Source: UBA6921 sp031363085
Lineage (GTDB): Bacteria > Pseudomonadota > Gammaproteobacteria > SG8-11
Assembly: GCA_031363085.1 (NCBI GenBank)
Contig: JANLTU010000055.1
Span: 1-15,904, forward strand
Length of the DNA stretch: 15,904 nt
Direction of reading: 5' to 3'
Below the pieces are notes generated by a model. That model was not told the DNA's origin and did no database searches. It was given only the letters and a program-made list of their open reading frames with translations. Shown here one piece after another: positions 1-7,432 of the stretch (its first letter is position 1; each line of letters opens with the position of its first letter). Made by a program: the position numbers and the translations under genes.

Positions 1-189
1 TTTGCAGGTGTTGTGGGTGTAGGCGGTGGCGATATCGTGGTCACCGGCCTGGGCACCGTAGGTGGTGTCACGAACTGCCCGGTTTCAGGCACCCCCGTTT
101 CGATTGCCGCTTCTTTGGTAGCGGGTACCGTCGCGGCTGACTACCCAGGTGGCGCAGCTCCGGCAGCCAAGACCTTTACCCCGGAATAA
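1..189 (+). CDS. C-terminal end of a pilin-like protein (5' truncated by window)
   Basis: Frame 1 is open from the first base to a TAA at 187-189 and gives 62 residues. The visible part is rich in Gly, Ala, Val and Thr, contains one cysteine (in a TNCP motif) and ends in KTFTPE. No N-terminal prepilin motif can be seen because the gene starts outside the window. The pilin assignment is inferred from three things: two type IV pilin genes follow directly, a probable terminator comes just after the stop, and the residue composition suits a pilin head domain. It could also be another secreted Gly/Ala-rich protein. Confidence in the coding frame is fair; confidence in the function is low. Confidence 0.5.
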   Translation, partial: FAGVVGVGGGDIVVTGLGTVGGVTNCPVSGTPVSIAASLVAGTVAADYPGGAAPAAKTFTPE

Positions 190-229
190 TACAAAGTAGG
201 GACGTTAAACTAACACAGTATTGTGATTC

Positions 230-265
230 GAAGGGGTCTGCGGCCAATCCGTCGACCCCTTCTTT
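230..265 (+). terminator. Probable rho-independent terminator or attenuator after the first pilin-like gene
   Basis: A perfect 9-bp inverted repeat (GAAGGGGTC at 230-238, GACCCCTTC at 254-262) encloses a 15-nt loop that can itself pair CGG with CCG. It is followed by a short T run broken at 266. It lies 40 bases after the upstream stop and 22 bases before the next start codon. The T tract is weak, so partial termination is plausible: strong expression of the upstream gene with read-through into the pilin at 288. This is inferred from sequence only. Confidence 0.55.
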
Positions 266-287
266 ACTTCACATTGGAGAGTTATCC

Positions 288-740
288 ATGAGATATCGTC
301 ATCGCCTGTCGTCAAGAGCATCTGGATTTACGCTCATTGAGTTGATGATCGTAGTTGCAATCATTGGCATTCTCGCCGCAATCGCCATTCCAGCCTATGC
401 CGGCTACATTAGTCAGACGAAAATTGGCACGGTGGTCGAGCACCAGCAGAACGCTATGCGTGTTGTTAAAGCGGAAGCGGCAAAGATGGCAGCGGGAAGC
501 TTAGGCACAGATGTCGTTGCACAACTAAACGATGGCGCCCGCACAGCAGTCGGCGACCCGACCAGCCCTGCGTTCACTACCGGCAGCACCCCCGTTGCGG
601 GACAAGTCGCGATTAATGGACTGGACCTAGCGAACAAACCCACTTCGGGATCATCCATTACGATCACTTTTACACCTGTACTTGGCACCGTAGCCGGCAG
701 CTATACGGTACCCACTTCGATGACATTAATGATCGAGTAA
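288..740 (+). CDS. Type IV pilin, PilA-like, without cysteines
   Basis: This is a 150-residue pilus subunit precursor. Residues 1-13 are a basic leader (MRYRHRLSSRASG). The PilD cleavage site is G13/F14 with the sequence GFTLIE, and the conserved Glu is at +5. A hydrophobic helix follows (LMIVVAIIGILAAIAIP), then the typical PAYAGY transition and a variable Thr/Gly/Ser-rich head. A GGAGA ribosome binding site at 276-280 fixes the start. The protein contains no cysteine, so it cannot form the C-terminal disulphide loop of classical pilins. The family role is polymerisation into a type IV pilus in the periplasm and outside the cell after PilD processing. It lies between another pilin-like gene and a PilE-like gene, upstream of pilB. 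Whether it is the major or a minor subunit cannot be told from sequence. Confidence 0.9.
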   Translation: MRYRHRLSSRASGFTLIELMIVVAIIGILAAIAIPAYAGYISQTKIGTVVEHQQNAMRVVKAEAAKMAAGSLGTDVVAQLNDGARTAVGDPTSPAFTTGSTPVAGQVAINGLDLANKPTSGSSITITFTPVLGTVAGSYTVPTSMTLMIE

Positions 741-848
741 GTATTAGCCGTAAACAACAGTTTTGGACTACGACACAGAGCCGATTTAGATGACTCTTTG
801 TACCTTAAATTGATGCGTACCCTTGGCTGATATGCCTGGAGAAAGACT

Positions 849-1265
849 ATGAAATCAGCACAAATGCACGGCTTTACCCTGATTGAAATCATGATCACGG
901 TCGGCATTCTCGCCGTGGTCGCGGCAATCGCAGTGCCTGCCTACACCGGCTACATCGAAACCAGCCGCCGCACCGAAGGCTGGAATAATTTGTACGCACT
1001 CAATGCGGCCGAGCAGCAATATTTTCTGGAAAATAACGTGTATTTCTCCGGCACGTCCGACGGCGCGACCAAAACCCTTGAAACCAACGGCGGCAATTTA
1101 TGGGTGCGCGCCGAGGCCACCGGCTCGGAAAACTTCAAATACGTGATTGATCCCACCTCGGTGACCGCCACCGGTTATACCGCCACGGCGACCGGGAAAA
1201 ATAAGGTTAAATCCACGATCATTCTTACCTGTGTCATCGCCAGCGGCAAGACCGCTTGCTCGTAA
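849..1265 (+). CDS. Type IV minor pilin, PilE-like
   Basis: This is a 138-residue prepilin. The leader is 8 residues (MKSAQMHG), and cleavage is expected between G8 and F9 in GFTLIEIM, with Glu at +5. The N-terminal helix extends to about residue 30, followed by PAYTGYIETSRRTEG and LNAAEQQYF, a pattern seen in PilE-type minor pilins. Two cysteines near the end (C128 and C137) can form the D-region disulphide. GGAGAAAG at 838-845 is a good ribosome binding site. The 108-base gap from the previous pilin has no clear promoter or terminator. In the family, minor pilins prime pilus assembly or sit at the tip. The assignment to PilE rather than to a second structural pilin is moderate. Confidence 0.85.
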   Translation: MKSAQMHGFTLIEIMITVGILAVVAAIAVPAYTGYIETSRRTEGWNNLYALNAAEQQYFLENNVYFSGTSDGATKTLETNGGNLWVRAEATGSENFKYVIDPTSVTATGYTATATGKNKVKSTIILTCVIASGKTACS

Positions 1266-1361
1266 ACATAAGCTTGTAGCTGGGTTGAACACCGGCGCAA
1301 TCCGATGAGTCATCATCGTTCCGCACCCTGTGCGCACGCTTGATATTTAAGGTCATCCTGC

Positions 1362-1497
1362 GTGCCTGATTTGACCGTATTGCTGGACCAAAATGTTCCA
1401 CGCGAAATCAGTGCAGGGCTTAAGACAAGAAAGCCGGATTGGACCGTCCTACATACTTCCGAAATTGGACTCTCCGCCGAAAGCGTTAGTCATTATC
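1362..1497 (+). pseudogene. DUF5615 (PIN-like toxin family) N-terminal remnant
   Basis: From a GTG at 1362 the frame reads MPDLTVLLDQNVPREISAGL and continues to an HTSEIGLSAESVSH segment at about residues 30-44. This matches the start of DUF5615 PIN-like proteins: a hydrophobic strand, the LLD-N-P motif with its acidic residue, a helix, then a V-H-x-x-E-x-GL motif. After about residue 45 the similarity stops. The rest of the frame (to 1655) is Ser/Pro/Arg-rich and does not continue the family, which would next have a W-A helix and a second acidic motif. The breakpoint coincides with the first copy of the 15-bp direct repeat at 1500. No antitoxin gene is visible upstream. It is read as a dead toxin-antitoxin relic; the family call rests on about 45 residues. 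Confidence 0.45.
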
Positions 1498-1499
1498 GA

Positions 1500-1677
1500 C
1501 CGAACCCGGATTCGAGTTCGCCGCGTGAGAGATTAAGCGTCACACTCGCCGGTATCCCCCGCGTTTGCACTGCGAGTAGTAAACCCCGCTCTACACTGTT
1601 TTGCCAAACCGGCCTCAGCGCCGCGCTTCAGATTTTCTTCTGGCACTCGATATAAGACTCTGCCGAACCCGGATTCG
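1500..1677. repeat. 15-bp direct repeat pair, 163 bp apart
   Basis: CCGAACCCGGATTCG occurs at 1500-1514 and again at 1663-1677. The intervening 148 bases have no inverted ends and encode no recognisable protein. The first copy sits exactly where the DUF5615-like reading frame loses similarity. The pair could be scars of an insertion or deletion, or a small dispersed repeat; the sequence alone does not decide. Confidence 0.5.
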
Positions 1678-1769
1678 CGAATCAGGTAGCGGTCTTACCG
1701 GTGCTTCCGGACTAGATTCGTCGGTGGGTGTTACGGCATGCAACCGATACAGAAAATACACAGCAAGCG

Positions 1770-3485
1770 ATGGCAACTCAAAGCGCACAAATAAAACTCA
1801 GCGGGCTGGCGCGGCGTCTGGTGCAGGAAGGGCACTTGGCCGAGCTGGACGCGCAGCGCCATTACGATGCGGCGCTCAAGAAAAAGGTGCCGTTTGTTTC
1901 CTATTTGGTCGAACACAATCTGGTACGGCCTGCCGACATTGCAGCCTCGGCCTCGCACGAGTTCGGTTACCCGACGCTGGACTTGGCGATGGTGGAGCTG
2001 GACGGCGACATCACCAAGCTGGTCGAAGAAAAACTAATTCGCCAACACCACGCGCTGCCTTTGTTTAAACGCGGCAATAAATTATTTGTGGCGCTGTCCG
2101 ACCCCACCAATCTGCAAGCCCTCGACGACATCAAGTTTCACTCCGGCCTGAGCACCGAGCCGATTCTGGTTGAGGAAAACAAGCTCGCCAAGTTCATCGA
2201 CTCTGCGCTGGATGCCACCAACACGACCTTGCAAGACCTGGGCGACACCGACCTCGACGCGCTGGAAATCACCAGTGATGAGGAAGGCGCGGCGCCGGGC
2301 GCGGGTGATGACTCCAACGTTGACGACACTCCGGTAGTGCGCTTCGTCAACAAGGTGCTGCTCGACGCGATCAACAAAGGCGCCTCGGATATTCATTTCG
2401 AACCTTACGAAAAAATCTTTCGCGTACGTTACCGGCAAGACGGTGTGCTGCACGAAGTCGCCTCGCCACCCATTGCCTTGGCCGGAAAAATGGCCGCACG
2501 CCTGAAAGTAATGTCACGTCTCGACATTTCCGAGCGGCGCGTACCGCAAGACGGGCGCATGAAAATGAAGTTGTCGAAAAATCGCGCCATCGATTTTCGC
2601 GTGAACTGTTGCCCGACCTTGTGGGGCGAAAAAATCGTCATGCGTATTCTGGATCCGTCCAGCGCCAAACTCGGCATCGACGCCTTGGGTTACGAAGACT
2701 TTCAAAAGAAACACTATCTGGACGCGCTCGCCAAACCACAAGGTTTGATCCTGGTTACGGGCCCGACCGGCAGTGGCAAAACCGTGTCGCTGTACACCGG
2801 GCTGAATATTCTCAACACCGAGGACCGTAATATTTCCACCGCCGAAGATCCGGCGGAAATCAACTTGCAAGGCGTCAATCAGGTGAATGTGAATCCGAAA
2901 GTCGGACTCACCTTCGCCAATGCCTTACGCGCGTTTTTGCGCCAGGACCCGGACGTGATCATGGTTGGTGAAATTCGCGATCTGGAAACCGCCGAGATCG
3001 CCATCAAGGCGGCGCAAACCGGTCACTTGGTATTGTCGACCTTGCACACCAACGACGCGCCACAAACGCTCACGCGCCTGCTGAACATGGGCGTGGCGCC
3101 GTTCAACATCGCCTCGTCGGTGTCGTTAATTATTGCGCAACGGCTGGCGCGCCGCTTGTGCGGCCACTGCAAGCAGCCGATCAACATTCCGCGCGATCAG
3201 TTGCTGGCCTTCGGCTTTAAGGAGCAGGATTTGACAGGGCTAAAACTGTACAGCCCGAAAGGCTGCGACCAGTGCAGCAACGGCTACAAAGGCCGCGTCG
3301 GTATTTATCAGGTGGTGCCGATTTCCGAGGCGATGGGCCGCATCATCATGGAAGGCGGCAACTCGATGCAGATTGCCGATCAGGCAAAAAAAGAAGGCAT
3401 CCCCGACCTACGCGAATCCGGCATCAAGAAAATGCGCGATGGCCTCACCAGTATTGAAGAAATTTCCCGAGTGACGAAGGAATAA
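1770..3485 (+). CDS. pilB: Type IV pilus assembly ATPase PilB
   Basis: This is a 571-residue cytoplasmic hexameric ATPase that powers pilus extension by turning PilC. It has an N-terminal GSPII_E/MshEN-type domain (about residues 1-150) and an acidic linker near 170-195. The ATPase core has Walker A GPTGSGKT at 331-338, a Walker B region DPDVIMVGEIRD at 393-404 and the His box HLVLSTLHTND at 419-429. A tetracysteine zinc motif is present (C464/C467 and C499/C502), as expected of PilB and absent from the retraction ATPase PilT. The frame is open back to a GTG at 1728, but ATG 1770 is preferred because MATQSAQIKLSGLARRLV matches the usual PilB N-terminus; neither start has a strong Shine-Dalgarno. 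The pilC start is 3 bases beyond the stop. Confidence 0.96.
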   Translation: MATQSAQIKLSGLARRLVQEGHLAELDAQRHYDAALKKKVPFVSYLVEHNLVRPADIAASASHEFGYPTLDLAMVELDGDITKLVEEKLIRQHHALPLFKRGNKLFVALSDPTNLQALDDIKFHSGLSTEPILVEENKLAKFIDSALDATNTTLQDLGDTDLDALEITSDEEGAAPGAGDDSNVDDTPVVRFVNKVLLDAINKGASDIHFEPYEKIFRVRYRQDGVLHEVASPPIALAGKMAARLKVMSRLDISERRVPQDGRMKMKLSKNRAIDFRVNCCPTLWGEKIVMRILDPSSAKLGIDALGYEDFQKKHYLDALAKPQGLILVTGPTGSGKTVSLYTGLNILNTEDRNISTAEDPAEINLQGVNQVNVNPKVGLTFANALRAFLRQDPDVIMVGEIRDLETAEIAIKAAQTGHLVLSTLHTNDAPQTLTRLLNMGVAPFNIASSVSLIIAQRLARRLCGHCKQPINIPRDQLLAFGFKEQDLTGLKLYSPKGCDQCSNGYKGRVGIYQVVPISEAMGRIIMEGGNSMQIADQAKKEGIPDLRESGIKKMRDGLTSIEEISRVTKE

Positions 3486-3488
3486 ATC

Positions 3489-4715
3489 ATGGCTAAAACT
3501 CCAACCGCAACCTTGCTCACGTTTGCCTGGGAAGGCGTTGACCGCACCGGCACCAAGAAAAAGGGCGAAACCGTCGGCACCAACTACATGGTCGTTAAAG
3601 CCGAATTGCGCCGGCAAGGCATCAATGCCACCAGCATTAAAAAACGCGCGGCAACCCGACGCGGCAGAAAAAGCATCGGCGCAAAAGACATCGCCCTGTT
3701 TACGCGCCAGCTCGCCACCATGATGACCGCCGGCGTGCCGCTGGTGCAGGCGTTTGAAATTGTCGGTCGCGGCCACGAAAATCCGTCGATGCAGGATCTG
3801 ATTCTGGCGATCAAATCCGACGTCGAAGGCGGCACCGGACTGGCCGAATCGCTCGCCAAACATCCGCTGCATTTCGACGAGCTGGTGTGCAGTTTAGTCG
3901 CCGCCGGCGAACAGTCGGGCACCTTGGAAACGCTGCTGAAAAAAATTGCCACCTACAAAGAAAAAGTCGAAGCGATCAAAGGGAAAATCAAAAAAGCCTT
4001 GTTTTACCCTATCGCGGTGATTGCGTTTGCATTCATCATCACCTCGATCCTGATGATTTTCGTGATCCCGCAATTCGCCGAAATGTTCAAAGGCTTCGGC
4101 GCTGACTTGCCGGCGCTGACCAAATTCGTGGTGCGTCTCTCCGACATTTTTGTCGCGTACTGGTGGGCTATCTTCGGCGCCATCTTCGGCGCCGTTTATG
4201 CAATGCTGCAACTCAAAAAACGCTCCAAAGCCTTCAACCATTTTCTGGATCGCTTCATGCTCAAGATTCCCATCATCGGCGGCATTTTGACCAAGGCGAC
4301 CATCGCACGTTTTGCCCGCACCTTGTCCACCATGTTTGCCGCCGGCATGCCCTTGGTCGAGTCGATGACCACGGTCGCGCAAGCGTCGGGTAATGTGGTC
4401 TACGAAGAAAAAATCATGAAAATGCGCGACGAGGTTTCCACCGGCACGCAGTTGAATGTGTCGATGAAAGAAGCCGGGTTGTTCCCTAATATGGTGGTGC
4501 AAATGATCGCCATCGGCGAAGAAGCCGGCTCGGTCGACGCGATGCTCGCCAAGGTCGCCGACTTTTACGAAGAAGATGTCGACAATGCCGTCGATGGACT
4601 GACCAGCCTGCTGGAACCTTTGATCATGGCCTTCCTTGGCGTGCTGATCGGCGGCTTGGTGATTGCGATGTACTTGCCGATTTTCAAGATGGGTTCCGTG
4701 GTCAGCGGCGGTTAG
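3489..4715 (+). CDS. pilC: Type IV pilus inner-membrane platform protein PilC
   Basis: This 408-residue inner-membrane protein couples PilB to pilin polymerisation. It has two type II secretion system F domains (about residues 69-192 and 272-395). Membrane segments are predicted at about 172-194, 222-242 and 374-396. The domain signatures FTRQLATMMTAGVPLVQAFE and FARTLSTMFAAGMPLVESM mark the internal duplication, and the C-terminus MYLPIFKMG is typical. The length equals the usual 400-410 residues. The ribosome binding site AAGGA overlaps the end of pilB, and the genes are 3 bases apart, so they are cotranscribed and probably translationally coupled. Confidence 0.96.
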   Translation: MAKTPTATLLTFAWEGVDRTGTKKKGETVGTNYMVVKAELRRQGINATSIKKRAATRRGRKSIGAKDIALFTRQLATMMTAGVPLVQAFEIVGRGHENPSMQDLILAIKSDVEGGTGLAESLAKHPLHFDELVCSLVAAGEQSGTLETLLKKIATYKEKVEAIKGKIKKALFYPIAVIAFAFIITSILMIFVIPQFAEMFKGFGADLPALTKFVVRLSDIFVAYWWAIFGAIFGAVYAMLQLKKRSKAFNHFLDRFMLKIPIIGGILTKATIARFARTLSTMFAAGMPLVESMTTVAQASGNVVYEEKIMKMRDEVSTGTQLNVSMKEAGLFPNMVVQMIAIGEEAGSVDAMLAKVADFYEEDVDNAVDGLTSLLEPLIMAFLGVLIGGLVIAMYLPIFKMGSVVSGG

Positions 4716-4723
4716 CGCGGAGC

Positions 4724-4818
4724 GCGGGCTTCCAGCCCGCCAGAATCAGGCAACAAAGCGACCAGGATGGTCGCGTTGCGACGAAAATTTTGCACTACAC
4801 TGTGCGCCTTGCAGGCGC
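4724..4818 (+). repeat. Three tandem compact hairpins in the pilC-pilD spacer
   Basis: Three perfect short inverted repeats, each with a 3-nt loop, lie in a 122-bp spacer. The first is GCGGGCT (4724-4730), loop TCC, AGCCCGC (4734-4740). The second is GCGACCA (4758-4764), loop GGA, TGGTCGC (4768-4774). The third is GCGCCT (4804-4809), loop TGC, AGGCGC (4813-4818). None is followed by a T run, so they are not ordinary terminators. They resemble REP-like or mRNA-stabilising hairpins and could set the ratio of pilBC to pilD message. The function is inferred. Confidence 0.6.
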
Positions 4819-4837
4819 GCTTTGAACCAAAAAACAC

Positions 4838-5710
4838 ATGCCCATCACCGAGTTCCTCAGCCTTAATCCCACTGCCTGGATCCTCGGCGCCGGCGTGTTC
4901 GGATTGGTGGTCGGCAGCTTTCTCAACGTTGTTATCTATCGCCTGCCGGCGATGCTCGAACGCGACTGGCGCGCGCAATGCGCCGCGCTGCTTAATAGCG
5001 CGACTGCCGCCGCACCCGCAGAAAAATTTAATCTCGCCACGCCCCGCTCCACGTGTCCGAAATGCGGCCACCCGATCCGCGCCTACGAAAACGTTCCACT
5101 ATTTAGCTATCTGCTGCTGCGCGGCCGGTGTTCGGCGTGCGGCACCAAGATATCGCTGCGCTACCCGCTCATTGAACTTGCCACCGGCATTTTATCGGCC
5201 GCCGTCGCGTGGCGCTTCGGCTACTCCGCCGCAGGGGCCTTTGCTTTACTATTGAGCTACGCGCTCATCACGCTGACCGTAATCGACTTCGATCATCAGT
5301 TGTTGCCCGACAACATCACGCTGCCGTTTGTGTGGCTGGGCCTGCTGCTGAGCGTGTTCGCAATTTTCACCGACATGCAGTCGAGCATCCTGGGCGCGGT
5401 CGCGGGCTACCTCATTTTGTGGAGCGTGTACCAAGTCTTTAAATGGACCACCGGCAAGGAAGGCATGGGCTACGGCGATTTCAAATTGCTCGCGCTGCTG
5501 GGCGCATGGCTGGGTTGGCAAGCGCTGCCGGCGATCATCCTGCTGTCGTCGTTGGTCGGCGCGGTGGTCGGCATCAGCTTGATCGTGTTCACGCGCCGGG
5601 ACCGGCGTATTCCGATTCCGTTCGGCCCGTATCTCGCGGCGGCAGGCTGGATTTATCTGCTGTGGGGTGCGCAGTTGAATGCCGCTTATCTGCGCTGGTC
5701 GGGGATGTGA
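4838..5710 (+). CDS. pilD: Prepilin peptidase / N-methyltransferase PilD
   Basis: This 290-residue polytopic inner-membrane aspartic protease removes pilin leaders after Gly and methylates the new N-terminus. The N-terminal GSFLNVVIYRLP motif (26-37) is followed by a cytoplasmic loop with the zinc-type cysteines C73/C76 and C98/C101. The peptidase domain carries VIDFDHQLLPD (148-158) and GYGDFKLLALLGAW (211-224). D150 and D214 are the likely catalytic pair, with the 64-residue separation expected of the family. About 7-8 membrane segments are present. The start ATG 4838 gives the usual N-terminus, although no clear Shine-Dalgarno precedes it. Substrates should include the pilins at 288 and 849. 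Confidence 0.95.
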   Translation: MPITEFLSLNPTAWILGAGVFGLVVGSFLNVVIYRLPAMLERDWRAQCAALLNSATAAAPAEKFNLATPRSTCPKCGHPIRAYENVPLFSYLLLRGRCSACGTKISLRYPLIELATGILSAAVAWRFGYSAAGAFALLLSYALITLTVIDFDHQLLPDNITLPFVWLGLLLSVFAIFTDMQSSILGAVAGYLILWSVYQVFKWTTGKEGMGYGDFKLLALLGAWLGWQALPAIILLSSLVGAVVGISLIVFTRRDRRIPIPFGPYLAAAGWIYLLWGAQLNAAYLRWSGM

Positions 5711-5742
5711 TGTCCCGCTAAGAGCGCCGCCTCTACAACGCT

Positions 5743-5755
5743 TTGCACTGTGCAA
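5743..5755. promoter_or_regulatory. Short palindrome upstream of coaE
   Basis: TTGCACTGTGCAA is a perfect odd palindrome (TTGCAC, T, GTGCAA) 22 bases before the coaE start. A looser version, GCAC-N6-GTGC (4792-4805), lies upstream of pilD. It may be an operator half-site pair or chance; no regulator can be named. Confidence 0.25.
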
Positions 5756-5777
5756 CTATTTCCTGTGAAATCACGCC

Positions 5778-6362
5778 ATGCGCATTATTGGATTAACCGG
5801 CGGCATCGGCAGTGGTAAATCCACCGTCGCCGAACTGTTTCGCGAACGTGGCGTGCCGGTCTACGACGCCGACGTTGAAGCGCGACGTCTGGTTGCACCG
5901 GGCCAGCCCACACTGCAACAGCTCGCGCGCGAATTTGGGCCGCAAATCTTACTGCCGGATGGCGCGCTTGACCGTGCCAAGCTGCGCGCGCTGGCGTTCG
6001 GCGCTCCAGACCTGCGGCGGCATCTGGAAGCCATTCTGCATCCGCCGATCCGCGCGGCGTTGCAACGCCATATCGCAGCAACGCACGCGGCCTATTGCAT
6101 GCTGGTGATCCCGCTGTTGTTCGAAACTGCGCAGCGCGACTTGGTCGAGCGCGTCCTGGTTGTGGACACTCCCGAGGAGCAACAGATTGTACGCACCATC
6201 ACACGTTCGGGACTGGATCGTGCCACGGTCGAACACATCATGGCGGCGCAGTGGTCGCGTGCGCAGCGTTTGGCACAGGCCGACGATGTGATCACAAATG
6301 CCGGCGACATCGACCATCTGCGAGCACACGTCGAAAAGTTGCACCACTTCTATCTGAAGTAG
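5778..6362 (+). CDS. coaE: Dephospho-CoA kinase CoaE
   Basis: This 194-residue cytoplasmic P-loop kinase performs the last step of coenzyme A synthesis: ATP-dependent phosphorylation of the ribose 3'-OH of dephospho-CoA. The N-terminus MRIIGLTGGIGSGKST carries the P-loop (GGIGSGKST, residues 8-16). The substrate motif VYDADVEARRLV follows at about 28-39. Further family signatures are HPPIRAALQ (around 87-95), LLFET (around 111-115) and VLVVDTPEEQQ. The length is normal. It follows pilD after 67 bases, the common gammaproteobacterial arrangement. The Shine-Dalgarno is weak. Confidence 0.95.
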   Translation: MRIIGLTGGIGSGKSTVAELFRERGVPVYDADVEARRLVAPGQPTLQQLAREFGPQILLPDGALDRAKLRALAFGAPDLRRHLEAILHPPIRAALQRHIAATHAAYCMLVIPLLFETAQRDLVERVLVVDTPEEQQIVRTITRSGLDRATVEHIMAAQWSRAQRLAQADDVITNAGDIDHLRAHVEKLHHFYLK

Positions 6363-6464
6363 GCGCCCTCCTTAAGTCAAAATCCCCTCCCATGGCCGGC
6401 AATGTTTGCGTCCGAGCCGCAAGTTATAGACAATGTCGGCTTCTCTACGAAGCGACCATCCCCT

Positions 6465-7232
6465 GTGAACAACGTCATTATTTACGAACAACCCCTCAAC
6501 GAACGTGTCCGCACTTTTCTACGACTGGAATATCTGTTCCAGCATTTGCACGCGTCGCTGGTCGGCGGCTCGATCTGGGAAAGCCGCGTTGCCGTCACCA
6601 CGCTCATTGAAATGATGGGGGTGTTCGGGCGCACGGAATTGAAATCGGACATTCTCAGAGAACTTGAAAAACAGTCGTCGACTTTGGAGCGTTTGGAAAA
6701 TGCGCCCAACGTTGATCACCAGTTGCTGCACTCGCTCATCAACAATCTCGACACGCTCACCGACCGCGTCTACACCATGGAAGGACAGATCGGCGCTGAA
6801 TTGCGCCAGAGCGAAATGCTCAAAAGCATCATGCAACGCTCCAGCATCCCCGGCGGCACCTGCGATTTCGATTTACCCGGCTACCACCACTGGTTGCAGC
6901 AATCCGCCGCCACCCGCCAACACGACCTGGGACGTTGGGCCGGCACTCTGGACGCGGTACGCGCGTCGATCAACCTGATCCTCAAGCTGTTGCGCGAAAG
7001 TGCCGGAGCTCAACCTGAACTTGCCCCCGGCGGAATTTTACAAAAGACCTTCGAAGCCAACGTCGCCTACCAGTTGTTGCGCGTCATCGTGCCAAGTGAA
7101 CTGCCCTATTACGTCGAAGTCAGCGGCAGCAAGCACCGCTTCAGCATGCGCTTCATGGAATTCTCCGCCAATGCACGCGCGCGCCAAACCGACCAGGACG
7201 TGCACTTCAAGCTCGCCTGCTGCGTGCTATGA
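6465..7232 (+). CDS. zapD: Cell division protein ZapD (FtsZ-bundling factor)
   Basis: This 255-residue cytoplasmic protein cross-links FtsZ filaments and stabilises the Z ring. Family signatures in order are IIYEQPLNERVRTFLRLEYL at the N-terminus, a helical domain, SIPGGTCDFDLPGYHHWL in the middle, and SGSKHRFSMRFM followed by FKLACC at the C-terminus. The GTG at 6465 is chosen because it puts the conserved YE-PLNE motif at residues 7-12, as in E. coli ZapD, and gives the usual length. The frame is also open from an ATG at 6402, which would add 21 residues without family similarity. Neither start has a strong ribosome binding site. The stop overlaps the yacG start (ATGA). Confidence 0.92.
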   Translation: MNNVIIYEQPLNERVRTFLRLEYLFQHLHASLVGGSIWESRVAVTTLIEMMGVFGRTELKSDILRELEKQSSTLERLENAPNVDHQLLHSLINNLDTLTDRVYTMEGQIGAELRQSEMLKSIMQRSSIPGGTCDFDLPGYHHWLQQSAATRQHDLGRWAGTLDAVRASINLILKLLRESAGAQPELAPGGILQKTFEANVAYQLLRVIVPSELPYYVEVSGSKHRFSMRFMEFSANARARQTDQDVHFKLACCVL

Positions 7233-7432
7233 GCCGCGTCGTCAATTGCCCAACCTGTGGTACGAAAGTGGAATGGATCGAGCAAAATGCCGCGCGGCCG
7301 TTTTGTTCGGAGCGTTGCAAGCTCATCGACCTGGGCGCATGGGCAGCGGAAGCTTACCGTGTGGCGGAAGATAACGATGCGGGGTCGACTGTTGAACACG
7401 ACATTGAAACTGAACCGCCAGTCAAATCCTAA
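7229..7432 (+). CDS. yacG: DNA gyrase inhibitor YacG (zinc-binding)
   Basis: This 67-residue protein has the four zinc-ligand cysteines C7, C10, C26 and C30 (CPTC and FCSERC) followed by the diagnostic KLIDLGAWAAEAYRV segment. In E. coli YacG binds GyrB and blocks DNA binding by gyrase. The acidic tail is short. The start ATG overlaps the zapD stop by 4 bases, so the two are translationally coupled. The 3' end overlaps the opposing Nudix/ThiE gene by 11 bases. Confidence 0.95.
   Translation: MSRVVNCPTCGTKVEWIEQNAARPFCSERCKLIDLGAWAAEAYRVAEDNDAGSTVEHDIETEPPVKS

Larger units (their letters stand above)
1266..1769. other. Degraded 504-bp stretch between pilin genes and pilB
   Basis: No intact gene is supported here. 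It contains the truncated DUF5615-like remnant (1362-1497), a 15-bp direct repeat (CCGAACCCGGATTCG at 1500-1514 and 1663-1677) and a perfect 12-bp palindrome (GATTCGCGAATC at 1672-1683) that overlaps the second repeat. Open frames in this part have no recognisable domains and look like chance. The pilB promoter is probably in here, but I could not assign -35/-10 or sigma-54 elements with confidence. Confidence 0.5.

Noticed and set aside
1641..1660. Sigma-54 promoter for pilB starting at TGGCAC
   Set aside because: No TTGC/TGC element at the required -12 spacing.
1498..1683. Possible tRNA T-arm or attachment site because CGAATCCGGGTTCGG on the minus strand resembles part of a tRNA end
   Set aside because: No cloverleaf, no acceptor stem and no correct T-loop (TTCRA within a 5-bp stem) could be built at either copy.
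1601..2068. 155-residue open frame overlapping the pilB start
   Set aside because: It overlaps the N-terminal domain of PilB in another frame, and its Arg/Ala/Gly-rich content has no domain signature.
3894..4502. 202-residue open frame on the minus strand opposite pilC
   Set aside because: His/Phe/Asp-rich composition typical of the antisense of a conserved gene; pilC on the plus strand is certain.
6402..6464. Longer zapD start at ATG 6402
   Set aside because: The extra 21 residues have no family similarity, and the GTG at 6465 places the conserved N-terminal motif where ZapD has it.
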